NCBI RefSeq assembly: GCF_025060755.1
Contig: NZ_JANYUY010000016.1
Span: forward strand, 62,001-126,000
Length of the DNA: 64,000 nucleotides
Direction of reading: 5' to 3'
From: Paenibacillus doosanensis
GTDB taxonomy: Bacteria > Bacillota > Bacilli > Paenibacillales > NBRC-103111
In this document: positions 45,862 through 54,288 of the stretch, in pieces
How the letters are laid out: each line of letters opens with the position of its first letter
Position numbering within the stretch: the stretch's first letter is position 1
Made by a program: the position numbers and the translations under genes
The notes under the pieces: generated by a model
Told to the model about the DNA's origin: nothing
Database searches by the model: none
The model's input: the letters and a program-made list of their open reading frames with translations, nothing else

Positions 45862-47121
45862 TTACACCGCCGGTTCGGCGGCGTCCGCCTCTTGCGTTTG
45901 CTCGGCGCGCCCAACCTGCACGAACAACATGTGATCCTGCTGCAGATAGGTTTGGGCGAATGCCGCCACAGCGTCGGCGCTCACGGCTCTCATCCGCCCG
46001 GCGAAATGATAAGGGTCCGTATTGAGTCCGTACAATTGCTGCGATGCGAGCCTGGCATTGACCGACTCCGCCTGGTCTTGCGCGATCATGTGGCGACCGA
46101 CGATGGCATTTTGCGCCCGCTGCAGCTCTTCATCGGATATGCGCTCCTGCCGCATGCGGCCGAGCTCTTCCAGTATAACCGCTTTCGCTTCTTCCAGCCG
46201 CAGCGGATCGGTCGCGACATAGCCGGTAATGAAACCCTCGCTGACCATAGGGCTAAGCCCGGCCCGCACTTCGTAAGCGAGCCCCATCTCTCCGCGGATG
46301 CGCCGCCACAGTCTGGAGCCCTGCCCGCCGCCGAGCAGGTGCATGGCGACAAATCCGGCGTACTTATCGTCATTGTACGCATCCGGCCCGTACATCCCCC
46401 AATGCAGCTGCGCTTGCCGGATGTCCCTCGCTTCATGAACGACGCGGCCGCCGAGCTGATACCGGGTCAGCGGGTCCAGCCGGACGGAAGCCGGTTCCGC
46501 GGCGGGAATGTCCAGAGCGCTTACATGCCGAACCAGCTCTTCATGCGGAATATGCCCCGTCGCTACCAGCACGATATTGCCCGGCCTATAGAACTGCGAA
46601 TGAAACCGCACTAGATCTTCCCGGCTTATCGAGCTTACCGTCGACTCCGTGCCGAGATTGCCGGCGCGTTCGGGATGCATTCCCCTCAGCAGTCGCAGCA
46701 GCGTGCGGCTGCCGTATTCGCGGGGATGATCCTGCGATCGCTTGATCTCCTCCAGCACGACTTTCTTCTCCATCTGCAGCTCATGCTCCGGAAACGTCGA
46801 ATGAAACACGATATCCGTGAGCAGAGATACGCCCTGCTTCCACCGGTCGTAGGGCGTATAGGCGTAATACCGCGTCCGGTCCACGCCGGTGGCCGCATTC
46901 AGCCTCCCTCCGTAATATTCGATATCATGGGAGATTTGCTCCTTGGTACGGACTGCCGTTCCCTTGAACATCATATGCTCCAGAAAATGGGCGATTCCGT
47001 AAGGATAATCATGCTCATGATGCCCTCCCGCCTTAACCCAGTAACACAGCAGCGTAGATACCGCCTGCTCGTTATGGCTTGTGATGACCGTTAATCCGTT
47101 GTGCAGCGTCGTCGTTTGCAT
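45862..47121 (-). CDS. M16-family zinc metallopeptidase (pitrilysin/processing-peptidase-like)
   Basis: 419 residues. The inverted zinc motif HFLEH is at ~45-49 (GIAHFLEHMMFKGT), with the third ligand Glu in VVLEEIKRS; the C-terminal M16_C domain (LLGGGQGSRLWRRIRGEMGLAYEV) provides the R-Y pair that binds substrate. This matches the YmxG/MlpA type that digests peptides or processes secreted proteins. GGGAGG precedes the ATG. Monocistronic. Confidence 0.92.
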   Translation of the reverse strand: MQTTTLHNGLTVITSHNEQAVSTLLCYWVKAGGHHEHDYPYGIAHFLEHMMFKGTAVRTKEQISHDIEYYGGRLNAATGVDRTRYYAYTPYDRWKQGVSLLTDIVFHSTFPEHELQMEKKVVLEEIKRSQDHPREYGSRTLLRLLRGMHPERAGNLGTESTVSSISREDLVRFHSQFYRPGNIVLVATGHIPHEELVRHVSALDIPAAEPASVRLDPLTRYQLGGRVVHEARDIRQAQLHWGMYGPDAYNDDKYAGFVAMHLLGGGQGSRLWRRIRGEMGLAYEVRAGLSPMVSEGFITGYVATDPLRLEEAKAVILEELGRMRQERISDEELQRAQNAIVGRHMIAQDQAESVNARLASQQLYGLNTDPYHFAGRMRAVSADAVAAFAQTYLQQDHMLFVQVGRAEQTQEADAAEPAV

Positions 47122-47289
47122 TGCCGACCTCTCCCTCCCGGGCTGAACTTGAGTCCTCTTAGTTTATTACTATATAGATATGCCCTTTACACTGTTTTAG
47201 GATCTGTCCGATGAACCCGTCATACAGACTCTCGTAAATCGCCGGCGGCGGATGACGATACGTCTCCCGGCAGCTGCCGGCCGTTTGTA

Positions 47290-47337
47290 AGCAAAGAAAC
47301 CGCCTGGCCGGGACGCTCCCGAACCAGACGGTCGTTT
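47290..47337 (-). terminator. Terminator of the TagO-like gene
   Basis: On the minus strand ACCG-TCTGG-TTCGGGA and TCCCGG-CCAGG-CGGT arms, then TTCTTTGC. It starts ~5 nt after the stop codon. Confidence 0.65.
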
Positions 47338-47341
47338 GACG

Positions 47342-48280
47342 TTATACGTGAAGCATTAAAATAATGATCGAAGTCAAGCTGAAGCATACGTTGATCAAGC
47401 ATAGCACCATGAGCGCCTGCTTCGTATTCAAGCCGCTGGCGAGCAGGCGGTAATGCGCTTGCGTCGCGTCGGCCTGATAAATCGGCTTGCCGTTAAGGAA
47501 CCGCTTGACGACGACGAACAAATTGTCGAAGATCGGCACGCCCAGAGCGAGAATCGGGATGAATAACGACAATACCGTCGCCTGCTTGAAAGCGCCGTTC
47601 AACGCAATGACCGCAAGCATAAAGCCGATGAACGAAGCGCCTGCGTCGCCCATAAATACTTTGGCCGGAGGCTTGTTATATTTCAAATAACCGAGACCTA
47701 CGCCGACCAGCAAAATAGCCATCATCGCCGAATCCGGCTGGCCTTTGGCCAAAGCGACAATGAACAGAGTAACCGCGGAAATGGTCGACAAGCTGCCCGC
47801 CAGACCGTCCATCCCGTCGGAGAAATTGATGACGGTCGTCACTCCGAAGATCCAGGTCACCGTCAGGAGAAACTGAGCCCAGGTCCACAGCAAAATCTCT
47901 TCCCCGGTGAACGGATTCGTGAAGCCGTGAAAGACGATGCCCGATTGGTATACGATGACGGCGGCCAGCAGCTGAACGACCAGCTTGGGCAGAGCGGGCA
48001 GCTCCTTGCCGTGCGTTTTGTACCAATCGTCGACGATCCCGATCGACAGCACGAGCAGTCCCCCGGCCATAATCGCCAGCGATTGACTGAAATTATCCCG
48101 TATGAAAATAAAATATGTAATGACGAAACCGGCAAAAATCGCGATTCCCGCCGTTAGCGGAATCGGTTCCCGATGAATCTTTCTCTCGCTGTCGGGCCGC
48201 GGCTTGTCCACAAAATCGATTTTATAAGCCAGCTTCCGCAGCGGAGGAATAAGCCATAATACGATTAAAAACGAAATCAA
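47342..48280 (-). CDS. tagO: Undecaprenyl-phosphate GlcNAc-1-phosphate transferase (TagO/WecA/MraY family)
   Basis: About 312 residues from TTG 48280, with ~10 membrane segments. Motifs: DKPRPDSERKIHREPIPLTAG, SIGIVDDWYK (DD), VINFSDGMDGLAG, VFMGDAGASFIGF, and the HAHYRLL-type cytoplasmic end (QAHYRLL). It transfers a sugar-1-phosphate to undecaprenyl phosphate, starting teichoic acid or other surface polymer synthesis. The start is uncertain: a strong AGGGGAGGG site at ~48304-48312 is followed 6 nt on by an in-frame ATA (48301-48299), giving MLYFTAGLISF..., which fits family N-termini better than the TTG seven codons later. No ATG is available. Monocistronic. Confidence 0.9.
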   Translation of the reverse strand: MISFLIVLWLIPPLRKLAYKIDFVDKPRPDSERKIHREPIPLTAGIAIFAGFVITYFIFIRDNFSQSLAIMAGGLLVLSIGIVDDWYKTHGKELPALPKLVVQLLAAVIVYQSGIVFHGFTNPFTGEEILLWTWAQFLLTVTWIFGVTTVINFSDGMDGLAGSLSTISAVTLFIVALAKGQPDSAMMAILLVGVGLGYLKYNKPPAKVFMGDAGASFIGFMLAVIALNGAFKQATVLSLFIPILALGVPIFDNLFVVVKRFLNGKPIYQADATQAHYRLLASGLNTKQALMVLCLINVCFSLTSIIILMLHV

Positions 48281-48568
48281 TCCAGCGGTAAAATACAGTA
48301 TAACGATCCCTCCCCTGAAATTGTCGACCGGACGGACTATGTAAGGAAACTATACGACAATTTCCATTATAACACAGCAAAAGGCCAGGTGAACATGCCG
48401 TCGAATGATAGCCCCATGATAATCGGATGATAGAACGAGTATGAGCTTCGCTCCCCATTCTCCTTGCTGCAAGCTTACCTCGTCTTCACTCAGAACCGCT
48501 GGCGGTACCAAGAGAGCAAGCGACGGAGCATTACAAAAGTCACCGCAACATTGGCCGGTCCGCCGCAA

Positions 48569-49399
48569 TTATCCCACTGATCCGCTAAGCCGGGAGAAGA
48601 CCATCTCCGGACGCCAAGGCAGCGGCTCGCCGAGCCTCATTCGGACGGCGCGCTTGACGACCGTAAATCCTTCTCCTTCGGCATACTCCAACGCGGCGCG
48701 GTTGCCGTCCAGGACCGCAAGCGAACGCTTCCCGTCCGCATCGATCAATCGATGCAGCAGCGCACAGCCCGCTTCGGCGTCCTCCGCTATGATCGTGCCT
48801 GCGGCCCAGGGCAGATTAAGCTGAAACGCGCGCAGCCCGGAGCCGTCCGCGTGCGGCACGACCCAGCCGCCGTTCGGCCAAAGGACGCCGATCAGCGCCG
48901 AGCGATCCTCTCCCGTCGCCCGGCGGTCGAGCAGCCCCGCCTGCGGCAGATCGCGCCCGGTCATCAGCCGCATCGGCACCGGCTCGGGGAACGGCTTGAC
49001 GATGCTTTCGTCGCTTTTGCGCATAAAGCAGTACTCCCCGTCCGCCGCAAAGCCCAGCTTCTCATAGACCGGCCTGCCGAGGTCCGTCGCGATAAGCTGC
49101 AAGGTACGGCAGCCCTTCCCCTGCATGATGCTTACGATGCCTTTGGTCAGCAGCTTGCCCGCCCCTTGCCCGCGGAAGGCGGCATCGACAATGATAGGAC
49201 CGATCCAGGCCGTCGGACCGAACTGCGTCCCATTGGCTACGCCGATCACTTGACCCTTGTGCTCAGCCACAATCGTCTCGCAGCTCGCAAACTGCAAATA
49301 GAACGCAAGCGGAGGCCGGAGATCGCCCCATCCTTCGGGCTGAAGCCGCACTACCGCTTCCAGATCGCCGGGACTCATAGGGCGGATCGTCGTTTCCAT
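48569..49399 (-). CDS. GNAT-family N-acetyltransferase (two-domain)
   Basis: 276 residues. The N-terminal GNAT domain (~1-135) has the acetyl-CoA loop RGQGAGKLLTKGI and the C-terminal VYEKLGF element. The second half (~150-270) is a weaker GNAT-like repeat ending FTVVKRAVRM. AAAGGATG lies before the ATG. Acetyl-acceptor unknown; neighbours give no hint. Confidence 0.88.
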   Translation of the reverse strand: METTIRPMSPGDLEAVVRLQPEGWGDLRPPLAFYLQFASCETIVAEHKGQVIGVANGTQFGPTAWIGPIIVDAAFRGQGAGKLLTKGIVSIMQGKGCRTLQLIATDLGRPVYEKLGFAADGEYCFMRKSDESIVKPFPEPVPMRLMTGRDLPQAGLLDRRATGEDRSALIGVLWPNGGWVVPHADGSGLRAFQLNLPWAAGTIIAEDAEAGCALLHRLIDADGKRSLAVLDGNRAALEYAEGEGFTVVKRAVRMRLGEPLPWRPEMVFSRLSGSVG

Positions 49400-49607
49400 G
49401 CACTATCATCCTTTCCGTGAATAATTATTTATTTTAATGAATTATTATACATTATTATTTGAAACTGTCCACGCTTATTTACCGGCAGTCGTTGTGTTCC
49501 TTTCCCAAATCCTGTATTCTAATCCCAGCTTCACTTTTATGACGATTGTACGGCCGTTACAACCTTTCATCCGTTACAAACCTTTCCATTAGAGGAGGAC
49601 TGCGTTT

Positions 49608-49994
49608 ATGGACACGCCCGAGCTTCGCTTCAACCCGCCCGTGCCGATCATCCGCATGTTCGATGTCGGTCAGACCAAGGACTTTTATTTGAATTTCCTG
49701 GGCTTTACCCTCGACTGGGAGCATACCTTCGATGAGAATTTCCCGCTGTACATGCAGATCTCGCGCAGCGGATGCGTCATCCACCTGTCCGAGCATTACG
49801 GCGATTGTTCGCCGGGCGCCGCCCTGCGAATCGAAACCGACAACGTGGCGGACCTCCATTCCCGCCTGCTGTCGCAGCAGTACAAGTACGCCAGACCGGG
49901 TCTGGAGAATACCCCTTGGGGCACTAAGGAAATACAGCTTACCGATCCGTCCGGCAACCGGATTATATTCTACCAGCCTTCCCCTCCGGCATAA
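49608..49994 (+). CDS. VOC-superfamily protein (glyoxalase/bleomycin-resistance fold)
   Basis: 128 residues with the two beta-alpha-beta-beta-beta modules: RMFDVGQTKDFYLNFLGFTLDWEH and GAALRIETDNVADLHSRLL...KEIQLTDPSGNRIIFYQP. The family includes metal-dependent lyases, dioxygenases and drug-binding proteins. GGAGG lies ~9 nt upstream. The glutathione- or metal-ligand pattern is incomplete to my eye, so function is open. Confidence 0.85.
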   Translation: MDTPELRFNPPVPIIRMFDVGQTKDFYLNFLGFTLDWEHTFDENFPLYMQISRSGCVIHLSEHYGDCSPGAALRIETDNVADLHSRLLSQQYKYARPGLENTPWGTKEIQLTDPSGNRIIFYQPSPPA

Positions 49995-50023
49995 CAGCTC
50001 CGAACAGGCTTCATGCTCCTATG

Positions 50024-50068
50024 CAAAAAAAAGCCCTGCTCCCGGAACGATTCCGAAAACAGGGCTTT
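50024..50068. terminator. Bidirectional terminator between VOC and ndh genes
   Basis: AAAAGCCCTG...CAGGGCTTTT outer stem with inner CCGGA/TTCCG; A-run on the left and T-run on the right serve both convergent genes. Confidence 0.85.
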
Positions 50069-50078
50069 TGGCTTTGAA

Positions 50079-51257
50079 TTAATAAGCTAATGTGAAAAGA
50101 CCGTTAATATGCGACAAGTAACGCATGTTGCTCGCTTCCTTCATCAGCGAAGCAGGCAGACCTTTCAGGCGGGTTTGGTTCGCGCCGATCGTACCGATAG
50201 CGTCTTTGCGGCCAAGGCTTCCCAATGTTCCCGAGAATACCGGAACGAATGCTTCCTTAGGTCCGTTATTGAAGTAAGCGAACAGATTATAACCGATCGT
50301 TTCGCCCATTTGCCATGCCAATTGAGCGGTCGGAGGATATGGACGGCCTTCGTTGCCCATAACGACGGCGCTGTCGCCTGCGATGAATACATCCGGATGA
50401 GATGTCGATTGCAGGAATTCAGTTACCGTAGCGCGTCCGCGGTTCACTTCGATGCCACAGTTGGCGACAACCGCGTTCCCTTGCACGCCGCCAGTCCAAA
50501 CCAGCGTATTCGTTTCGATCGAACGGCCGTCCTTCAAGGATACCGCCGTTTCCGTCATTTCCGTAATCGCAAGTCCGGTCAAAAATTGTACGCCGCGTTT
50601 TTCCAAGCTGGTTTGCGCGCGTTCTACCAATTCAGGAGCAAAGCCTGCCAAAATGGAAGGTCCGGCTTCTACGCAGTAAAGGGAAATTTCGTTGAAATCG
50701 ATCCCTTTTTTACGGCACAGGCCTGGAAGCATGTCGGCAAATTCGCCGACCAATTCGATTCCGGTAAGTCCGCCGCCGCCGACAACGATCGTAGCATCGG
50801 CTTTGTTCTTGGTTCTGGCATACTCTTCAATGCGTTCTTCCACATGAGCGCGCAGACGATTGGCATCAGCCACGGATTTAAGGATAAAGCTGTGCTCCTG
50901 CAATCCGGGAATTCCGAAGAACGCCGTTTCGCTTCCGAGGGCGACGACGAGCGCATCGTATTCGAAGGTTTTGCCGCTTTTCAGCAGCACGTTTTTATCC
51001 TCGACGCGGATGTTTTCTACCGTATCGATAACGAGGTTCACGTTTTTGCCGCGAAGCAGCTTTTCAAGAGGAAGCGCCACCGCATGCTCGGATACGCCAC
51101 CTACCGCCAATCTATGAAGCTCCGTGATGATTTGGTGAGTAGGATAACGGTTGACCACGGTAATTGTGGCTTGCTCCGGTGTAAAGTATTTACGGGCTGT
51201 CAGCGCAGTCAACAGACCGCCGTAACCGCCGCCTAGAATTAATATTTGCTTCGACAT
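50079..51257 (-). CDS. ndh: Type II NADH dehydrogenase
   Basis: 392 residues. FAD-binding GGGYGG near the N-terminus (ILILGGGYGGLLTAL), NADH-binding VVGGGGLTGIELVGEF, and the FAD-contact block VFIAGDSAVV, then PPTAQLAWQMGETIGYN. It oxidises NADH and reduces menaquinone at the membrane surface without pumping protons. GGAGGATAAGT precedes the ATG. It follows the DUF1641 gene (34 bp), as yjlC-ndh do in B. subtilis. Confidence 0.93.
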   Translation of the reverse strand: MSKQILILGGGYGGLLTALTARKYFTPEQATITVVNRYPTHQIITELHRLAVGGVSEHAVALPLEKLLRGKNVNLVIDTVENIRVEDKNVLLKSGKTFEYDALVVALGSETAFFGIPGLQEHSFILKSVADANRLRAHVEERIEEYARTKNKADATIVVGGGGLTGIELVGEFADMLPGLCRKKGIDFNEISLYCVEAGPSILAGFAPELVERAQTSLEKRGVQFLTGLAITEMTETAVSLKDGRSIETNTLVWTGGVQGNAVVANCGIEVNRGRATVTEFLQSTSHPDVFIAGDSAVVMGNEGRPYPPTAQLAWQMGETIGYNLFAYFNNGPKEAFVPVFSGTLGSLGRKDAIGTIGANQTRLKGLPASLMKEASNMRYLSHINGLFTLAY

Positions 51258-51291
51258 ACTTATCCTCCGTTCTTAGGTTCGATCCGATGAA

Positions 51292-51714
51292 TTAGTGCTG
51301 TTCCTTTTGGGAGCGGCGTTCCGCCAATACGTCAAGGAAAGCTTGGGAAAGCTGCAGCGCCTTTTGTACTTGCGGATCTTTCAGCATTCTTAACATGCCG
51401 AACAGACCGATCGAAGCGGTTTGGGCTGTTTGCACACGGTCGTTAGCTTCAATAGCCGCAGATGCAATGCCTTTGGCGCCTTCTTGAATCGGCTTGACGA
51501 ACTCTTCCATGCCGCCCTTGATGTCCTCGATCAGTACTTGGTCCGTTACCACATTTTGTACGACATCGTAGGTTTTCGTCAGGATCGTAACCAGCTCAGC
51601 TAACTTAGGCAGGTTCTCCACCAAAACGGTAAGCGATTGTTGTACCTCGGGTTTCATCAATTGATCCAGTACATCGATGGATTCCCGTGGGATCGTTTGT
51701 GTAGTTTCTGACAT
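51292..51714 (-). CDS. yjlC: DUF1641 protein, YjlC-like
   Basis: 140 residues from ATG 51714 (AAAGGAGG 10 nt upstream). Helical protein with the DUF1641 core LMKPEVQQSLTVLVENLPKLAELV and GLFGMLRMLKDPQVQKALQLSQAFLDVL. In Bacillus the same gene precedes ndh and is co-expressed; the biochemical role is not established, but linkage suggests a partner of NDH-2. Confidence 0.9.
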   Translation of the reverse strand: MSETTQTIPRESIDVLDQLMKPEVQQSLTVLVENLPKLAELVTILTKTYDVVQNVVTDQVLIEDIKGGMEEFVKPIQEGAKGIASAAIEANDRVQTAQTASIGLFGMLRMLKDPQVQKALQLSQAFLDVLAERRSQKEQH

Positions 51715-52109
51715 AAGTAAACGTCCTCCTTTGCTTTGAGATAGAAAACCGCCAGTGTCTGCATTCCTGTTCAAAGATAGCTTTTCCGTCCCAAGGAGAT
51801 TTATGAATCGTTGGATTTGAGCCCAAATGTAACTTTTTTCACAAGTGCGAGAAAAAAAAGTCCCATAACTATTTCATTCCTTGCGAATAGAACAGGCGCC
51901 AAACGGAATCCTATGTAATTACTATTATACTCCTCCTGAAGCAAATAGAAAAAAGCAATTTTCGACAATTGTGAACATTTTGAGAACAAATCGTTCCATT
52001 TTGTCCGTCGAGAATACGGTTCCTGAAGATATTCTCTGGAAATCTTGGAAACCCGTGAGATTCCGGCGTTTATGCGCCTTGTCATCCGTTCATCCGTCTT
52101 TTGCGGGGA
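51715..52109. other. Leader/promoter region of yjlC-ndh
   Basis: Nearly 400 bp, AT-rich. A -10 TATAAT on the minus strand at 51929-51924 gives a ~200-nt leader. A Rex-like site lies further upstream (51969-51986). Otherwise no gene is seen. Confidence 0.5.
51969..51986. promoter_or_regulatory. Candidate Rex (redox repressor) operator
   Basis: TTGTGAA-CATT-TTGAGAA matches TTGTGAA-N4-TTCACAA except at two positions. In B. subtilis Rex controls yjlC-ndh. The site is ~40 bp upstream of the proposed -10 box, less usual for direct repression. Confidence 0.4.
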
Positions 52110-52661
52110 TCAGCTCCCGTCTTTTCTATGCACCGGCTTCAGCTCCGGCATATCTAGCACCGCGGCCACATGACAGAGCATACCGTTGGCCAGAAACAAG
52201 CTGACTTCCGCTTCAGGATCGCTAATATTGGCCCCGCGAAACCGTTCAAGCACCAGTTCTCTCACCCGGCTGAGCCCGTCTCTCATCGCCAGTCGGATCG
52301 GTTCGTCTTTAATGCCCTGGCCCTGAACCTGCAGCACCATCTCATGGTGATGCGTTTCCATCAATTGCTCATAACGCAAAATCATTTCTTCTACAAGACG
52401 ATCCGCAGGAACGTCCACTTGGGCGAAGCAGTCCAAGGTCCGCTGAAAGGCGCGTTCCAGCGCTGCAACGAACAGCTCCTCTTTATTCTTGAACAGCTTG
52501 AACACATAAGGCTGGGATATGCCCACCTTCTCGGCGATTTGCGCTGTCGTAGTGCCGTAATAACCGTTCTCGGCAAAAACCTGCACCGCGGCTTCCAGTA
52601 TTTCTTCGCGGCGGGCGGCCTGCAAGCTGTCGCGTTTGGACACAGAGGCGGATTTGGCCAT
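52110..52661 (-). CDS. TetR-family transcriptional regulator
   Basis: 183 residues. N-terminal TetR helix-turn-helix (REEILEAAVQVFAENGYYGTTTAQIAEKVGISQPYVFKLFKNKEELFVAAL, ~17-66); the ligand-binding helices have HHHEMVLQVQGQG. GGAGG is 7 nt before the ATG. A perfect-arm palindrome ~30 bp upstream suggests autorepression. No pump or enzyme gene is adjacent, so the wider target is unknown. Confidence 0.92.
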   Translation of the reverse strand: MAKSASVSKRDSLQAARREEILEAAVQVFAENGYYGTTTAQIAEKVGISQPYVFKLFKNKEELFVAALERAFQRTLDCFAQVDVPADRLVEEMILRYEQLMETHHHEMVLQVQGQGIKDEPIRLAMRDGLSRVRELVLERFRGANISDPEAEVSLFLANGMLCHVAAVLDMPELKPVHRKDGS

Positions 52662-52689
52662 AAACAGGCCTCCTTCCCTACAGTAGTTA

Positions 52690-52705
52690 GTGACTGATTA
52701 GTCAC
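52690..52705. promoter_or_regulatory. Palindromic operator for the TetR regulator
   Basis: GTGACT-GATT-AGTCAC, a perfect 6-bp inverted repeat with a 4-bp centre, 29 bp before the TetR start. TGACT...AGTCA sites are common TetR-family operators. Confidence 0.7.
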
Positions 52706-52839
52706 CATTCTACGACAATTCTCTGTGTATTGCAAGGCCTGGGCCGATAGGAGTTTCCACGCGGCTTCAACTCCCACCGGCTTTCCGGCCGCTTTTTCAC
52801 GGCGCTTTTAACAGCTGTTTTTCCCGCGCCGTCGTGCCG

Positions 52840-54033
52840 TCACAAAATCAATTCGGCTTGGAACTGGCCGGCCGTCATATAAGCGGCGGAAGGCATGTCC
52901 TGCCCGACATATTCGCGGTCTCCTACGACCGAAATGGCCGCGCCGTCAGGCGAGCCTATCTCCGCGCCGTCCCGAATAACCGCGCCTTCGCCGATAATCG
53001 CCTTGCAGATGGTAACCCCGCTGCCGATTTGAGCGTTCGGCATAATGACACTGTCGACAATGCGGCTGTCCGGCCCTACAGTAACCCCGGCCGAGATAAC
53101 GGAGCCCTCCACTTGCCCGTGAACGGCGCAATCCGCGCAAACGATCGAATTGCGGATCGTCCCCGATGTATCGATATAGCGCGATGCTTCCGGGCCATAT
53201 CCGCTATACAGCGGCCTTGCCGCAGGGCTGGAGGCGAAACGCGGATTGCTGCCGAGCAGATCCATATGAGCTTCCCAGAGACTTTCGATCGTACCTACGT
53301 CCTTCCAATAACCTGCGAATTCATATGCATGAAGCTTTCCTTGACCGGCCAGCATCGCCGGAATGACATCTTTGCCGAAATCGTGACTTGAAGCTTCGTT
53401 CACAGCGTCTTCCTCCAAATAGCGCTCCAGAAAAGAAGTATTAAACATATAAATTCCCATGGAAGCGAGATTGCTTGCAGGCATCTTCGGTTTTTCCTTA
53501 AATTCCGTAATCTTCCCGGCCGCATCGGTTTTCATAATGCCGAACCGACCCGCCTCCTCCATCGGCACCGGAGTTACCGCGAGCGTAGCTTCCGCTCCGG
53601 TTTCCCAATGACGCTGCAGCATGGAACGGTAGTCCATGTGATAAATATGATCGCCGGATAGTACAAGAATCGTGTCGGGGCTATGCTTGACAATAAACGG
53701 CCAATTGCGGTAAACCGCATCGGCGGTTCCCGTATAACCGGCATGGCCGACATGCGGCTGGCCGGAAGACAGAATGGCTACCTCTCCCTGCTCCGGCTTC
53801 TCCAGCCATGCCGAACCGAGTCCGATATGACGATGCAGCGCTTCAGGACGATATTGTGTGACGACGCCGATCGTATCCAGCAAGGAATGCCGGCAATTGC
53901 TCAGCGCGAAATCGATCATCCGGGCCGATCCTCCGAAATGAACCGCCGGTTTCGCCTTCGTCTGCGTCAATACGCCCAGCCTGCGTCCTTCACCGCCGGC
54001 AAGGAGCATAGCGACACATTGTTTCTGTCTCAT
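52840..54033 (-). CDS. glgC: Glucose-1-phosphate adenylyltransferase
   Basis: 397 residues from ATG 54033 (GGTGA 7 nt upstream; an upstream TTG at 54057 is possible). Nucleotidyltransferase motifs AMLLAGGEGRRLGVLT, KAKPAVHFGG, GTADAVYRNW, VLSGDHIYHMDY, ITEFKEKPKMP, followed by the left-handed beta-helix (SGTIRNSIVCADCAVHGQ...). It makes ADP-glucose for glycogen synthesis. The usual partners glgD, glgA and glgB are not nearby. An Arg usual in LTxxRAKPA is Lys (TKAKPA). Confidence 0.88.
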   Translation of the reverse strand: MRQKQCVAMLLAGGEGRRLGVLTQTKAKPAVHFGGSARMIDFALSNCRHSLLDTIGVVTQYRPEALHRHIGLGSAWLEKPEQGEVAILSSGQPHVGHAGYTGTADAVYRNWPFIVKHSPDTILVLSGDHIYHMDYRSMLQRHWETGAEATLAVTPVPMEEAGRFGIMKTDAAGKITEFKEKPKMPASNLASMGIYMFNTSFLERYLEEDAVNEASSHDFGKDVIPAMLAGQGKLHAYEFAGYWKDVGTIESLWEAHMDLLGSNPRFASSPAARPLYSGYGPEASRYIDTSGTIRNSIVCADCAVHGQVEGSVISAGVTVGPDSRIVDSVIMPNAQIGSGVTICKAIIGEGAVIRDGAEIGSPDGAAISVVGDREYVGQDMPSAAYMTAGQFQAELIL

Positions 54034-54288
54034 CCCGTAATCACCAAACCTTTCCAAAAGTACAAATCGCCACGAACCAGGGCATCCTGCTTAGTATGGC
54101 CTTAAGCGCCCATTATCAATAACTTAACGCCAGACCTTTTTTTCCCTTGCGATTGCGGAACGCGGAACAGTTTATTATTTTTCCTTGGAATACGGGAATT
54201 ATGTCAAAATTCGACATGCCGACAGACTAAAAAGGTTTGCTTTTGGATATGAATGTTAAGGTGACCTTAGGGAGTTGACCTTGCCGAC

